Assembly: GCF_013349955.1 (NCBI RefSeq)
Contig: NZ_JABVXC010000010.1
Span: 62,001-126,000, forward strand
DNA from: Onishia taeanensis
GTDB taxonomy: Bacteria > Pseudomonadota > Gammaproteobacteria > Pseudomonadales > Halomonadaceae
Length of the DNA: 64,000 bases
Reading direction: 5' to 3'
A program made the translations under genes and the position numbers. The first letter of the stretch is position 1, and every line of letters begins with the position of its first letter. Of the stretch, positions 1-8,826 are shown piece by piece. Under the pieces are notes generated by a model. That model was not told where the DNA came from. It ran no database searches and saw nothing but the letters and a program-made list of their open reading frames with translations.

Positions 1-466
1 CGTTCTGGATCACCGAGCGGTATTCGGAGGTAGCCCCCAGCTTGGCCGATACGCTCACCCCATTGCGGCGCAATTCGCTTGCCCACTGACTGTAATCGAG
101 GGCCGCCACACCGGCCTCGCTCTCCACCAGATAGTCTTGTGGGCGATAAGGCGCGCCCACGAAGCGATATTCGACGCCACCATCGCTCTTGCGCGTCAAC
201 ACGGCCTGGCAGACATTGCCGGCCTCGCGCCGATATTCATATACCAAGTAGCTGTTGCGATGCGGCAGATAGAAGGCATCGAACTTCATGCGCGTCTTGG
301 GCACGACCTTGTTGGGCAGTTCGCCGTAAAACACCGGCACCAGGCGCTGCAAGGTGGTCTTTCCCGAGGCGTTGGTCCCGCAAATATTGGTGTGACCGTC
401 GACGTTCAGCTCGACCACACCGTCAAGGTGGCCGTGAATCATCACGATGCGTAAAAGATGGGCCAT
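1..466 (-). CDS. DUF3584-type SMC/Rad50-like ATPase, N-terminal part (cut by window edge)
   Basis: Only the first 155 residues lie in the window. Reading starts at an ATG at 466, preceded by an AAGGA ribosome site. Residues 30-37 form a Walker A motif (GTNASGKT) of the SMC/Rad50/RecF style, followed by RLVPVFYGE. The sequence GHTNICGTNASGKTTLQRL strongly recalls DUF3584 proteins, long (about 950-1,230 aa) P-loop proteins with a central coiled coil and no settled function. The rest, including Walker B, lies outside. The gene follows the kinase-like gene on the same strand after 164 bp, so the two may work together. The family assignment is from memory of the motif. Confidence 0.72.
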   Translation of the reverse strand, partial: MAHLLRIVMIHGHLDGVVELNVDGHTNICGTNASGKTTLQRLVPVFYGELPNKVVPKTRMKFDAFYLPHRNSYLVYEYRREAGNVCQAVLTRKSDGGVEYRFVGAPYRPQDYLVESEAGVAALDYSQWASELRRNGVSVSAKLGATSEYRSVIQN

Positions 467-630
467 GCCGCGTCCTTATTCATTACTGACATCCATACCC
501 CCTATCTTGCCAGAGGCAGCGCCTGGATGTAGCCCGAGCAGGCACCCCGGTAGCGGTCTCATCGGTATCTGGCTCGAGAATGGTTAGGCCCTTGAGCTGC
601 CAGTGCGCTGGGCGCGGTTGGCAGACTGCC

Positions 631-2469
631 TTATGAGGCGGAGGGGTTCTTTAGATAGGGGTTCTTGGGATAGAAGCGCTCCGGCATGCGCTCGATGTGG
701 GCAAAGAACTTGGTGTCCTTGTAAGGCATCTTCATGAAGCCCGAGACGCCAAGGCCTTCGATCAACCCCACCGCCGAGAGGATATCATCCAGTCGCTTGC
801 GAAACTCCGACTCGCGGCCCGGATCCAGCAGCCGGTAGTAGCTGTGGATCTTCAGGTGGGTGGGCAGCGCCTCGAAGATGATCATGCCGGTATGGTGGAT
901 ATCATTGAGCGCCTCCAGAGAGGCAATGATCTCATCGGGCAGCACCAGAAATTCTTCCGGGTCGGGGCCATCTTCGAAATAGGAATGCACCCGGGTGTGA
1001 TCCTCGAGCTCGGGTACCGCGCTGACCTCGTAAGGCAGGCGCATGTCCGGGGTGAGAATAAAAGGCCGATCAGGCCCCAGCCGGTCGACGTGCAGGGTCT
1101 CACGAGCATTGAACAGGCAGCTCTTGAAGATCCCGCGACGGTAGATGGCCCTCGCCAGATTAATCATGTTGTTGACGGCGCTGACGAAGGCCGCCTTGAG
1201 GGCGGGATCATGCAGGTTAAGCGAGATATCGACGTAGATGCCGTCCGTTTCCCAGCGAATCGCCAGGCCACCTACCACGGGATAGCGACCGAGACGACTG
1301 ACCGCCGCCAGGAAGGCCTTCTCGGTTTCCCCCATGCCCTGCATGAAATTCTTGTAGTAACGGTCGAGCTGAACGTCGTTGACCTCGCTCATCTGCTCCG
1401 GCGCGCCTTCCTCGCGTAGGAAGGCCTTGCGCGAGCTATAGACCACGGTGTCGATCTCGCGCCCAACCGGACGCACCCAGACGGGCAGCAACGACGCCTC
1501 GGGGGGCTCGTCGAGCTCGACCATCACAGTACGCGCCAGCCGGGGCATCTGCTCGAGAAAGTAGTCCCCGGCCCGCATTCTCAGCGCCGGGTCCGGCGAG
1601 AGCATGGCATCGAGCATGCGGGCAAATTCCATCGGCAGGCCAAGCGAGGTGGCCGGTATCGCCCGGTGCCCGAAGCGGCAGGACTGCCCGGAGGCCAAGG
1701 CATATAGCGCCCCGGCCGCGCCCTGCTCATCGAAACGTGGCGATGACAGCGCGCCATTCAATTGCTCTTCGCCAATGAAATAGACATCACCAAGGCGGGC
1801 GTTGGTTTGCTGAAGGTTATCGGACATCAGCTCCATGACGTTGGTAGCCACGTGCTGCAAGCGTTCATCGAGCTGAGCAAAGACCGAAGAGCCCCAGTCG
1901 ATCAGGGCAATACGCTCGGTGGCGGCATCGAAGACCAGGTTCGAGGGCTTGATGTCACCATGAACCAGCGGCTTGCGCCGCCCGGACTCACGTCGCAGGT
2001 GACGCAGGATGTCAGCCAGTTGAGCGGCAATATGCACCACCAGCCGCGGCGACAATCGACCATGGCGCAACGACACCTCTTCGAGGTTCTCCCCCGGCGC
2101 CCGCTCCATGACCAGGATCGACTGATTGCGTACCCGCTGATAGGCAATCAGCTTTGGCACCCGCGAGTGCTCGACCTGCTCGAGCATGAAGGCTTCTTCC
2201 TCGAGCCGATCCTGCAACTGCTGGGGAAGCGTTACCCGGGTGAACTTGAAGACGTGCTCGACCTCGCCGGCCCGGCCCCGCGCCCGACCGGCGAACACGA
2301 AGCCATAGGCGCCCTTGCCGATCAGGGCGATATCACGATAGCCGAGCTGCTCGAGCTGGGTCTGGCAGAGCGCCACCCAATCCTTGAGCTTCTTGGCATC
2401 GTCATGGCTGAGCAGGTAGATCGACTGCTCTTCCGGGATATAGAACTGCTGGAGCGACGTCGCCGTCAT
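631..2469 (-). CDS. Atypical serine/threonine protein kinase-like protein with unknown C-terminal domain
   Basis: The 612-aa protein has a eukaryotic-type kinase fold in residues about 45-305. It shows a glycine loop (IGKGAYGFVFAG, 50-61), a candidate ATP lysine in HVFKF (K75), a catalytic loop reading HGDIKPSN (170-177) instead of HRD, and DWG (191-193) instead of DFG. The catalytic Asp and the metal-binding Asp are both kept, so activity is plausible, but it is a non-RD form. Residues about 310-612 match no domain I know. There is no signal peptide or membrane segment, so it is probably cytoplasmic. It lies just upstream of the DUF3584-like ATPase on the same strand, which may be its substrate or partner (inference). 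Confidence 0.8.
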   Translation of the reverse strand: MTATSLQQFYIPEEQSIYLLSHDDAKKLKDWVALCQTQLEQLGYRDIALIGKGAYGFVFAGRARGRAGEVEHVFKFTRVTLPQQLQDRLEEEAFMLEQVEHSRVPKLIAYQRVRNQSILVMERAPGENLEEVSLRHGRLSPRLVVHIAAQLADILRHLRRESGRRKPLVHGDIKPSNLVFDAATERIALIDWGSSVFAQLDERLQHVATNVMELMSDNLQQTNARLGDVYFIGEEQLNGALSSPRFDEQGAAGALYALASGQSCRFGHRAIPATSLGLPMEFARMLDAMLSPDPALRMRAGDYFLEQMPRLARTVMVELDEPPEASLLPVWVRPVGREIDTVVYSSRKAFLREEGAPEQMSEVNDVQLDRYYKNFMQGMGETEKAFLAAVSRLGRYPVVGGLAIRWETDGIYVDISLNLHDPALKAAFVSAVNNMINLARAIYRRGIFKSCLFNARETLHVDRLGPDRPFILTPDMRLPYEVSAVPELEDHTRVHSYFEDGPDPEEFLVLPDEIIASLEALNDIHHTGMIIFEALPTHLKIHSYYRLLDPGRESEFRKRLDDILSAVGLIEGLGVSGFMKMPYKDTKFFAHIERMPERFYPKNPYLKNPSAS

Positions 2470-2651
2470 GGGCTCATCCCGTTACGATGTCATTCAGTAT
2501 TGGCCATCGAGTGTACGTCAACACCTACTCGGGTTGGCGGCAGGTTACCGCGAGGGCGCTGTAACCCCTTCCATGGGCGCTACTTTCGCCATCCCTGGCG
2601 AAAGACCCTCGCGTCCACCTGCCCCACCGCCGGCAAGTCGGCATACATTGC

Positions 2652-4376
2652 CTAGCCAAGGTGCAGCATCATGCTCTGCGGTGACTCCAAATACCCCTTC
2701 CAGCGATTGACGAAACGAGCGATGGTGCCACCGTCGATCAGGCGATGATCGCCCGACCAGGTCGCGGTCATGATCGCTCGGCTCACCACCTGGCCGTCGG
2801 CATCGAAGCGCGGCAGCCGTTGGGTCTTGCCGATCGCCACAATGGCTACCTCCGGGGCATTGATGATCGGGGTGGCGTAGGTGCCACCCAGGGCACCGAT
2901 GTTGGAGATGCTGATGGTGCCCCCCTTGAGATCGGCCTGTTGCACGCGGCCTTCCCGTGCTTCCTGAGTCAGCCGGGCGATATCGCCAGCGATGGCCAGC
3001 AGGCTCTTGCGCTCGACGCCTTTCACATTGGGCACCATCAGGCCGACACGGCTATCCACCGCCATACCGATATTACAGGCGCTCTGGTAGTGAATCTCGG
3101 TCGCCTCATCATTGAGACGGCTGTTGAGAATCGGGAATTCCTGCACCGCAAGCGCCAGGGCCTTCATGAAGAAGGGCATTAAAGTCAGCCTCACCCCCAG
3201 CGCCTCGGCATCGGGCTTGAGGCGTTCGCGCAGCGCCAGCAGTTCGGTGACATCGATTTCGTCACCGTAGGCAAAATGCGGGATGCTGCTGGCCGACGCC
3301 ACCATGCGCCGCGCCATTACCGCTTGAACACCCTTGAGGGGCTCGATGCGCACCTCGCCCACCGCGGAGGTTGCATCGGCTGCCGACGGCGCAGGCATTG
3401 CAGTAGACGTTGCTTGGCGATGCTCGCCGCCCTGTCCGTCTTGTGCGCCCTGTTCGAGGAAACGAAGCACGTCGTCCTTGAGCACCCGGCCATGCTTGCC
3501 TGACCCGGGAATATCAGAAAGGCTCAGCGCATGCTCTCGTACCAGCCGGCGCACCGCCGGGCTCGCCGGAACCCGCCCGAAAGCCCCCTGGCCTTGGTTT
3601 GAGGCACGCCCTTGCTGTGGCGCGCTCGACGACGACATCGCGCCCTCATCAACAGCGTCTGGCTGTCGGCGCTCCTGAGGACGGCTCTCTTGAGGACGGT
3701 TCTCTTGCGGCTCGGCTGCTGCGGCAGACCCGGCGGATATGGACGACGCCTCTGGTTGATAGGCAAACAGCGGTGAGTGCACCCGCGCATGCTCGCCCTG
3801 CTGATAGTAAAGCCGGCTCACGCGGCCGGCCTCCGGCGCGGTGATCTCCACCAGCGCCTTGTCGGTCATGACATCGACCACCGGCTGGTCTTCGGCGATC
3901 TCATCGCCTTCCTGGATACGCCACTCGACGATCTCGCACTCGACGATACCCTCGCCGATATCCGGCAGGATAAAGTCGACAGCGCCGGCCGCAGACGTTA
4001 TGGCCCGAGTGTCGTGTTCCCGTGGCGTTGGCGCCTTATCAGCAGCAGTATGGTGCTCTGGGTGCGAGGAATCCGGCGCCGCAGCTCTTTCCTCTTCCGG
4101 ACTTGGCTCTGATTGCCCTTGCCCCGCCTCGCTGCCCTCGTCTCCCACCAGGGCAAAGAGCGGCGCATGCACCTTGGCGATGTCACCCTCTCGGTAATAC
4201 AGCTGGGAGACCCGGCCGTGATAGGGGGCAGGAATCTCCACCAGCGCCTTGTCGGTCATCACCTCGGCCACGGGCTGATCTTCCTCGACCACATCCCCCT
4301 CACTGACTAGCCACTTGACCACCTCGCACTCCACGATACCTTCGCCGATATCGGGCAGCATAAAATCGCTCATCAT
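2652..4376 (-). CDS. bkdB: Branched-chain 2-oxo acid dehydrogenase E2 (dihydrolipoyl acyltransferase)
   Basis: This is the core acyltransferase of a 2-oxo acid dehydrogenase complex, moving the acyl group from lipoate to CoA. Two lipoyl domains are present, each with the MTDKALVEI motif (lipoyl-lysines at about 43 and 173). A Gln/Pro-rich linker with RPQE repeats follows, then an E1/E3-binding domain (about 269-306, ASPAVRRLVREH) and a catalytic domain ending with DHRLIDG (about 543-549). It is the last gene of an E1alpha-E1beta-E2 operon. The first two codons are both ATG (4376 or 4373), with AGGAG upstream. The substrate (isovalerate type rather than pyruvate) is inferred from E1alpha. No E3 gene follows. 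Confidence 0.88.
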   Translation of the reverse strand: MMSDFMLPDIGEGIVECEVVKWLVSEGDVVEEDQPVAEVMTDKALVEIPAPYHGRVSQLYYREGDIAKVHAPLFALVGDEGSEAGQGQSEPSPEEERAAAPDSSHPEHHTAADKAPTPREHDTRAITSAAGAVDFILPDIGEGIVECEIVEWRIQEGDEIAEDQPVVDVMTDKALVEITAPEAGRVSRLYYQQGEHARVHSPLFAYQPEASSISAGSAAAAEPQENRPQESRPQERRQPDAVDEGAMSSSSAPQQGRASNQGQGAFGRVPASPAVRRLVREHALSLSDIPGSGKHGRVLKDDVLRFLEQGAQDGQGGEHRQATSTAMPAPSAADATSAVGEVRIEPLKGVQAVMARRMVASASSIPHFAYGDEIDVTELLALRERLKPDAEALGVRLTLMPFFMKALALAVQEFPILNSRLNDEATEIHYQSACNIGMAVDSRVGLMVPNVKGVERKSLLAIAGDIARLTQEAREGRVQQADLKGGTISISNIGALGGTYATPIINAPEVAIVAIGKTQRLPRFDADGQVVSRAIMTATWSGDHRLIDGGTIARFVNRWKGYLESPQSMMLHLG

Positions 4377-4401
4377 TGCTCTCCTGTCCGGATACCGGGT
4401 G

Positions 4402-5379
4402 CTAGTACGCCACGCTGGCCTTGATCGCCTCGAAGACCTTGAGGCGATCGGGCAGGTATTCCTTCTCCAGCGTCAGCGGGAAGGGCGTGTCCAGGCCGGT
4501 GACTCGGCTGATCGGCGATTCCAGGTACAGGAAGCAGCGCTCCTGGATGGTGGCAGCGATCTCGCCGGCGAAGCCGCCGGTCAGCGGAGCCTCGTGGCTG
4601 ATCAACAGCCGGCCGGTCTTCAAGACCGAGGTCGCCACGGTCTCGACGTCCCAGGGCAGTATGCTGCGCAGGTCGATGACCTCACAGGAGATACCTTCCT
4701 TCTCGGCAAGCTCGGCGGCCTGTTCGATGACTTCCATCTGGGCGCCCCAGGCCAGCAGGGTGATATCACTGCCCTCCTTGATCACCTCGGCCTCGCCTAG
4801 AGGAAGCTGGTAATCGCTCTCCGGCACCTCGCCGGTCGAGGCGCGATAGAGCCGCTTGGGCTCGAAGAACAGCACCGGATTGGGATCGCGAATCGCCGCC
4901 AGCAGCAGGCCCTTGGCCTGGTGCGGATTGCGCGGCACTACGACCTTGAGGCCTGGGGTATGCGCGAAGTAGGCCTCCGGCGACTGGGAATGATAGAGGC
5001 CGCCGGCGATGCCGCCACCGTAAGGCGCGCGAATGGTCAGGCCGCCGACATTGAACAGATCCCCCGACCGGTAGCGGAACTTGGCCGACTCGTTAACGAT
5101 CTGGTCGAAGGCCGGAAAGATATAGTCGGCAAATTGGATCTCCGCCACCGGCGTTGAGCCCTGGGCGGCCAAGCCATTGGCGAAGCCGATGATGCCCTGC
5201 TCAACCAGCGGTGTATTGAAACAGCGCGCCTTGCCGTACTTTTCCTGCAGGTGGCTGGTGGCGCGGAAGACACCACCGAAGCCGCCGACGTCCTCGCCGA
5301 AGCATAGCACCCGCTCGTCGGCGGCCATGGCGATATCCAGCGCCTGATTAATGGCCTGCAGTAGATTGAGATTCGCCAT
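4402..5379 (-). CDS. bkdA2: Branched-chain 2-oxo acid dehydrogenase E1 beta subunit
   Basis: This is the beta half of the thiamine-diphosphate decarboxylase (E1), 325 aa. It has the conserved [19 protein letters not shown] segment that helps bind ThDP, the [11 protein letters not shown] stretch and the transketolase C-terminal domain ([17 protein letters not shown]). The start at 5379 ([11 protein letters not shown]) is chosen because a GGGAGGG ribosome site sits just upstream and the E1alpha gene stops at 5381, one base away. The open frame continues further upstream only inside E1alpha. It probably forms an alpha2beta2 heterotetramer with the neighbouring subunit. Confidence 0.92.
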   Translation of the reverse strand: MANLNLLQAINQALDIAMAADERVLCFGEDVGGFGGVFRATSHLQEKYGKARCFNTPLVEQGIIGFANGLAAQGSTPVAEIQFADYIFPAFDQIVNESAKFRYRSGDLFNVGGLTIRAPYGGGIAGGLYHSQSPEAYFAHTPGLKVVVPRNPHQAKGLLLAAIRDPNPVLFFEPKRLYRASTGEVPESDYQLPLGEAEVIKEGSDITLLAWGAQMEVIEQAAELAEKEGISCEVIDLRSILPWDVETVATSVLKTGRLLISHEAPLTGGFAGEIAATIQERCFLYLESPISRVTGLDTPFPLTLEKEYLPDRLKVFEAIKASVAY

Positions 5380-5380
5380 C

Positions 5381-6616
5381 TCAGTGCCCTCCCTGGCCGT
5401 TCTCGGTGCCCGATGAGTTAGCCATCTGGGCCGAAGGTTCGGTCGAGCATTGAGCAGCACTCTTGGGATAGGCCTCTGGATATAGCCGGATATGGGCTTG
5501 AAGCTTGGCAAGCTGCTCGTTCAACTGCGGCGTGGGGGTATCGTAAACATCGGTGACCAGGCTCTCCAGGGGCGGCGCCGGGCGCTTCTGGGCTACCTTC
5601 ATGGTCTCCAGTACCTCACGACGCAGGCGCTCCTGCAGGGCCTTCTCTTCTTCATCGTTCCACCACTGGCACGATTCCAGCCAGCGACGCAGCCGCAGGA
5701 TCGGGTCTTTTTCCCGCCAGGCCTCTTCTTCCTTCTTGCTGCGATAGCCCGAGGGATCATCGGAAGATGAATGGGCCGCCAGGCGATAGGTCATGGCTTC
5801 GATCAATACCGGCTGATTATGCTCCACGGCCAGCCGACGCGCCTCCATGGTGGCCTGGTAGACCGCCAGTACATCGTTGCCATCGACCCGGATGACTCGC
5901 ATCTTGTAGCCGAAGGCTCGGGGAGCGACACCATCGGCGGCGAATTGCTCGACCGCCGGGGTAGAGATCGCATAGCCGTTGTTGCGACAGAAGAAGATCA
6001 CCGGGACCTTGTGCACCGTGGCCATGTTCAACGCCGCGTGGAAGTCGCCCTCCGAGGCGGCCCCCTCGCCAAAATAGGTGATGGTGCAGTGGCCATCGCC
6101 CGCGAGCTTCTGCCCGTAGGCATAGCCGGTGGCCTGCGGAATCTGTGTCGCCAACGGCGAGGAGATGGTCATGTAATGCAGCTCGGCCGAGCCATAGTGG
6201 ATCGGCATCTGGCGTCCCTTGCCGTAGTCACGCGCGTTGCCGAACATCTGGTTCATGAATTCGTCGCAGCTGAAGCCGCGATAGGCCAGCGCCCCCTGTT
6301 CGCGGTACTGCGCCATGATCATGTCTTGGTCATCCAAGGCCGCGGCACTGCCAATCACTGCGGCCTCCTCACCGGTGCACTGCATGTAGAAAGAGAGCCG
6401 ACCTTGGCGCTGGGCGGCCAGCATGCGCTCGTCGAGCACGCGGGTGAAGACCATGGCGTGGTAGATGCGCAGCGCCTTGTCGCGATCGAGATCGGGCGCC
6501 ACGGCCCCTTCAAAGAGGCTGCCGTCCTGCTTGAGCAAGGCGAAGGTATCGATCGAAAACTCATCGCCCTTCAGAAAGGTCGGGGAGTGAACGAGCGAGG
6601 AAGTGGTTGTTGTCAT
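5381..6616 (-). CDS. bkdA1: Branched-chain 2-oxo acid dehydrogenase E1 alpha subunit
   Basis: This 411-aa subunit carries the ThDP signature [17 protein letters not shown] followed after about 15 residues by NN. It also has the loop [19 protein letters not shown], which resembles the phosphorylation-loop region of branched-chain (not pyruvate) E1alpha proteins. That points to 2-oxo acids of Leu, Ile and Val. The start at 6616 ([12 protein letters not shown]) follows an AGGGAAGAG site; the longer frame upstream adds residues that look non-coding. It is the first gene of the operon. A 14-bp perfect palindrome lies about 120 bp upstream and may be its operator. Confidence 0.9.
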   Translation of the reverse strand: MTTTTSSLVHSPTFLKGDEFSIDTFALLKQDGSLFEGAVAPDLDRDKALRIYHAMVFTRVLDERMLAAQRQGRLSFYMQCTGEEAAVIGSAAALDDQDMIMAQYREQGALAYRGFSCDEFMNQMFGNARDYGKGRQMPIHYGSAELHYMTISSPLATQIPQATGYAYGQKLAGDGHCTITYFGEGAASEGDFHAALNMATVHKVPVIFFCRNNGYAISTPAVEQFAADGVAPRAFGYKMRVIRVDGNDVLAVYQATMEARRLAVEHNQPVLIEAMTYRLAAHSSSDDPSGYRSKKEEEAWREKDPILRLRRWLESCQWWNDEEEKALQERLRREVLETMKVAQKRPAPPLESLVTDVYDTPTPQLNEQLAKLQAHIRLYPEAYPKSAAQCSTEPSAQMANSSGTENGQGGH

Positions 6617-6738
6617 GATGCTCTTCCCTGGGGTGATGGTGAAAAGCCTCACGCCCCTTGTGAGGGCATGGTTATTCAGAAGGTAGTCATAAACCCAAGC
6701 GATGGCATACCGGCTGGTGACCATCAGCCACCTAAAGT

Positions 6739-6752
6739 TTACGTTAACGTAA
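6739..6752. promoter_or_regulatory. Perfect 14-bp palindrome upstream of bkd operon, candidate LiuR-type operator
   Basis: TTACGTTAACGTAA is its own reverse complement. It lies 123 bp upstream of the E1alpha start codon. The ACGTTAACGT core resembles the sites I recall for MerR-family LiuR regulators of branched-chain amino acid breakdown, which fits the operon. The regulator assignment is inference; no regulator gene lies in the window. Confidence 0.5.
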
Positions 6753-6788
6753 GATAGAGCCCGATATGGGGCGCTGTATAGCCACGGT

Positions 6789-6810
6789 GCCTGAGACCAT
6801 GGTCGCAGGC
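6789..6810. repeat. 22-bp near-perfect palindrome
   Basis: GCCTGAGACCATGGTCGCAGGC pairs with itself at 20 of 22 positions; only positions 6 and 17 fail. It sits 129 bp downstream of the yehW-like stop and 173 bp upstream of the bkd start. No T-run follows on either strand, so an operator or RNA-stabilising hairpin is as likely as a terminator. Confidence 0.4.
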
Positions 6811-6938
6811 GTCATAAATGGTCCGTCATCCGCTACAAGCAAGTAGCAAGGGACGAGCAGGAGGTACCGAAACAGCTTGAGATACGATGGGGAAAAAGCG
6901 GGGAAGCGGCTCGAGATAAGAGTTCGATAGGGAAACAG

Positions 6939-7700
6939 TCAGCGCCGCGAGGGCAACAGGCGCGCAAAGACGCTGTCGATGGAAAGCGCCAGCACGCCGA
7001 TCAGGATCGCACCCTGCAGGATGTAGGCGGTGTTGCCATTGATGATGCCGGCGATGATCGGGTCCCCCAGGGTCTTGGCGCCGATGGTCGAGCCGATCGC
7101 CGCGGTGGCGATCCCCACCGTCACCGAGGTGCGGATACCGGCCAGAATGACCGGCGCGGCCAGCGGCAGCTCGAGCTGCCAGAGCACCTGGCGTGGCGAC
7201 ATGCCCATGCCGCGAGCGGCCTCGCGGGTGGCGGGATCCACCTCGCCGATACCGACCAGGGTATTGCGCACGACCGGCAGTAGACCGTAGAGCACTAGCG
7301 CCACCACCGTCGGTAGCCCGCCAAAGCCCAGCCAGGGCACGGCGAGCGCCAGCACCGCGACCGGCGGAAAGGTCTGACCGATGGAGGCCAGCTGACTGAC
7401 CAGTGGCAGAAAATCGCGCCCCCAGGGCCGGGTGACCATGATCGCGGCACTCACCCCGCTCAGGATGGCAATGGACGATGCCCCGGCCACCAGCAGCAGG
7501 TGATTGGCCAACAGATCGACGAAGGCATCACGACGATAGATGGGCTCACGGGCCTCGGGGTCGAGAGCCGCGAACAGCGACCCCAAGTGCGGCATGGCGA
7601 CAAGCAGCATGCCCAGCGCCGCGAACCAGCCAAGTGGCGCCGACCAATGTCGCCAGGTCAACAGGTCAGAATCGCTCAGGATAGCGGGATCATTCCTCAT
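6939..7700 (-). CDS. yehW: Osmoprotectant (glycine betaine-type) ABC transporter permease, YehW-like
   Basis: This is the smaller membrane subunit (253 aa) of an OpuC/Yeh-type importer. It has several hydrophobic helices and the permease cytoplasmic loop EAARGMGMSPRQVLWQLELP that contacts the ATPase. The start at 7700 (MRNDPAILSD) overlaps the end of the ATPase gene by 11 bp, which suggests translational coupling. It is the last gene of the osmF-yehY-yehX-yehW-like operon. Length and position match E. coli YehW (about 243 aa). Confidence 0.85.
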   Translation of the reverse strand: MRNDPAILSDSDLLTWRHWSAPLGWFAALGMLLVAMPHLGSLFAALDPEAREPIYRRDAFVDLLANHLLLVAGASSIAILSGVSAAIMVTRPWGRDFLPLVSQLASIGQTFPPVAVLALAVPWLGFGGLPTVVALVLYGLLPVVRNTLVGIGEVDPATREAARGMGMSPRQVLWQLELPLAAPVILAGIRTSVTVGIATAAIGSTIGAKTLGDPIIAGIINGNTAYILQGAILIGVLALSIDSVFARLLPSRR

Positions 7701-8826
7701 GCCGAGGCCCCCGGTCCTGGGATGGTGACGTTTGTTCGGCGCCATCCTCAACCTTGGCCTTATCTTCGACCGCATCGCCGTCATCACTGCTAGAAGCAGG
7801 CTGGTTGTAGGCTTGATTGGAAGACTGGTTGGAGGACTGGTTAGCGGGCTTGGCCGAGGCGGCAGGAAGCAGGTTCTTGCGATGCATGATGTCATCGACC
7901 CCCAGAGTGCCTACGGTGCGATCCCGCTCATCCACCACGGTCAGACTGGAAAGGCGGTGCAAAAGCATCAACGACAAGGCACCACGCAAGTCGTCATCTG
8001 CACTCACGGCCGCCGCCGTGGTCTGGCGACGCGCACCGGTCGGGTGCATCACGTCTCGCACAGGTATCAGCCCCGCCTGCTTGAGGCCTCGATCACGCCC
8101 GCCCAGCAGCGATTCCACGAACGCATTCTCCGGCGCCGTCAGCAAGTCCTGAGGGCTACCCTGCTGCACGACCTTCCCGCCATCCATGACCACGATGCGA
8201 TCAGCGAGCTTCATCGCCTCTTCCATGTCGTGGGTGACGAAAACAATGGTCTTGTGCAACCGCGCCTGCAGTCTGAGCAGCTCGTCCTGCAAGGACTCTC
8301 GGGTGATGGGATCCAGTGCGCCGAAGGGTTCGTCCATCAGCAGGATGTCCGGGTCGGCGGCCAGGGCCCGGGCCACGCCGACCCGCTGCGCCTGACCGCC
8401 CGAGAGCTGATGGGGATACTTACCGGCGAACTCGGTTTCACTGAGCCCCAAAAGTTGCATCAGCTCGCGGGTCCGCTTCTGGATACGCTCGGCAGGCCAT
8501 TTCAGCAGCCGTGGCACCAGGCCGATGTTGCGGGCTACCGTCCAATGCGGGAATAGCCCGGTACTCTGGATGGCATAGCCGATGCGTCGGCGCAGCGCCT
8601 GCTCATTGATCTCGCGAATCGGCTGACCGTCGATGTGAATCTGACCGTCACTGTGCTCGATGAGACGGTTGATCATGCGTAGCGTGGTGGACTTGCCACA
8701 GCCCGAGGTGCCCACCAGCACACAGAGTTCTCCAGGCGCGATGGCAAGCGATAGGCCGTCAACGGCGGTGTCCTCACCGAAGCGTTTGGAAACATTCAGC
8801 AGCGCGATACGCACCTGATCAGTCAT
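7690..8826 (-). CDS. yehX: Osmoprotectant ABC transporter ATP-binding protein, YehX-like
   Basis: This 378-aa ATPase has Walker A GTSGCGKS (39-46), signature LSGGQ (141-145) and Walker B ILLMDEP (161-167). A CBS-type region follows (about 255-325), as in OpuA/ProV-type proteins where it can sense ionic strength. After it comes a low-complexity stretch of repeated NQSS/NQAYNQ units and an acidic tail, making it longer than E. coli YehX (about 308 aa). The NQ repeats look like a recent in-frame tandem expansion. The gene overlaps the upstream permease by 8 bp and the downstream permease by 11 bp. Confidence 0.88.
   Translation of the reverse strand: MTDQVRIALLNVSKRFGEDTAVDGLSLAIAPGELCVLVGTSGCGKSTTLRMINRLIEHSDGQIHIDGQPIREINEQALRRRIGYAIQSTGLFPHWTVARNIGLVPRLLKWPAERIQKRTRELMQLLGLSETEFAGKYPHQLSGGQAQRVGVARALAADPDILLMDEPFGALDPITRESLQDELLRLQARLHKTIVFVTHDMEEAMKLADRIVVMDGGKVVQQGSPQDLLTAPENAFVESLLGGRDRGLKQAGLIPVRDVMHPTGARRQTTAAAVSADDDLRGALSLMLLHRLSSLTVVDERDRTVGTLGVDDIMHRKNLLPAASAKPANQSSNQSSNQAYNQPASSSDDGDAVEDKAKVEDGAEQTSPSQDRGPRHEE

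Larger units (their letters stand above)
6617..6938. other. Intergenic region between bkd operon and yehW-like gene
   Basis: These 322 bp hold no convincing gene. They contain the 5' flank of the bkd operon with a perfect 14-bp palindrome (6739-6752), and nearer the transporter operon a 22-bp near-perfect palindrome (6789-6810). No T-tract terminator is evident for the transporter operon that ends at 6939. Confidence 0.7.

Noticed and set aside
5771-6757. 328-codon open frame antisense to E1alpha
   Set aside because: The opposite strand encodes a clear E1alpha with ThDP motifs; this frame has none.
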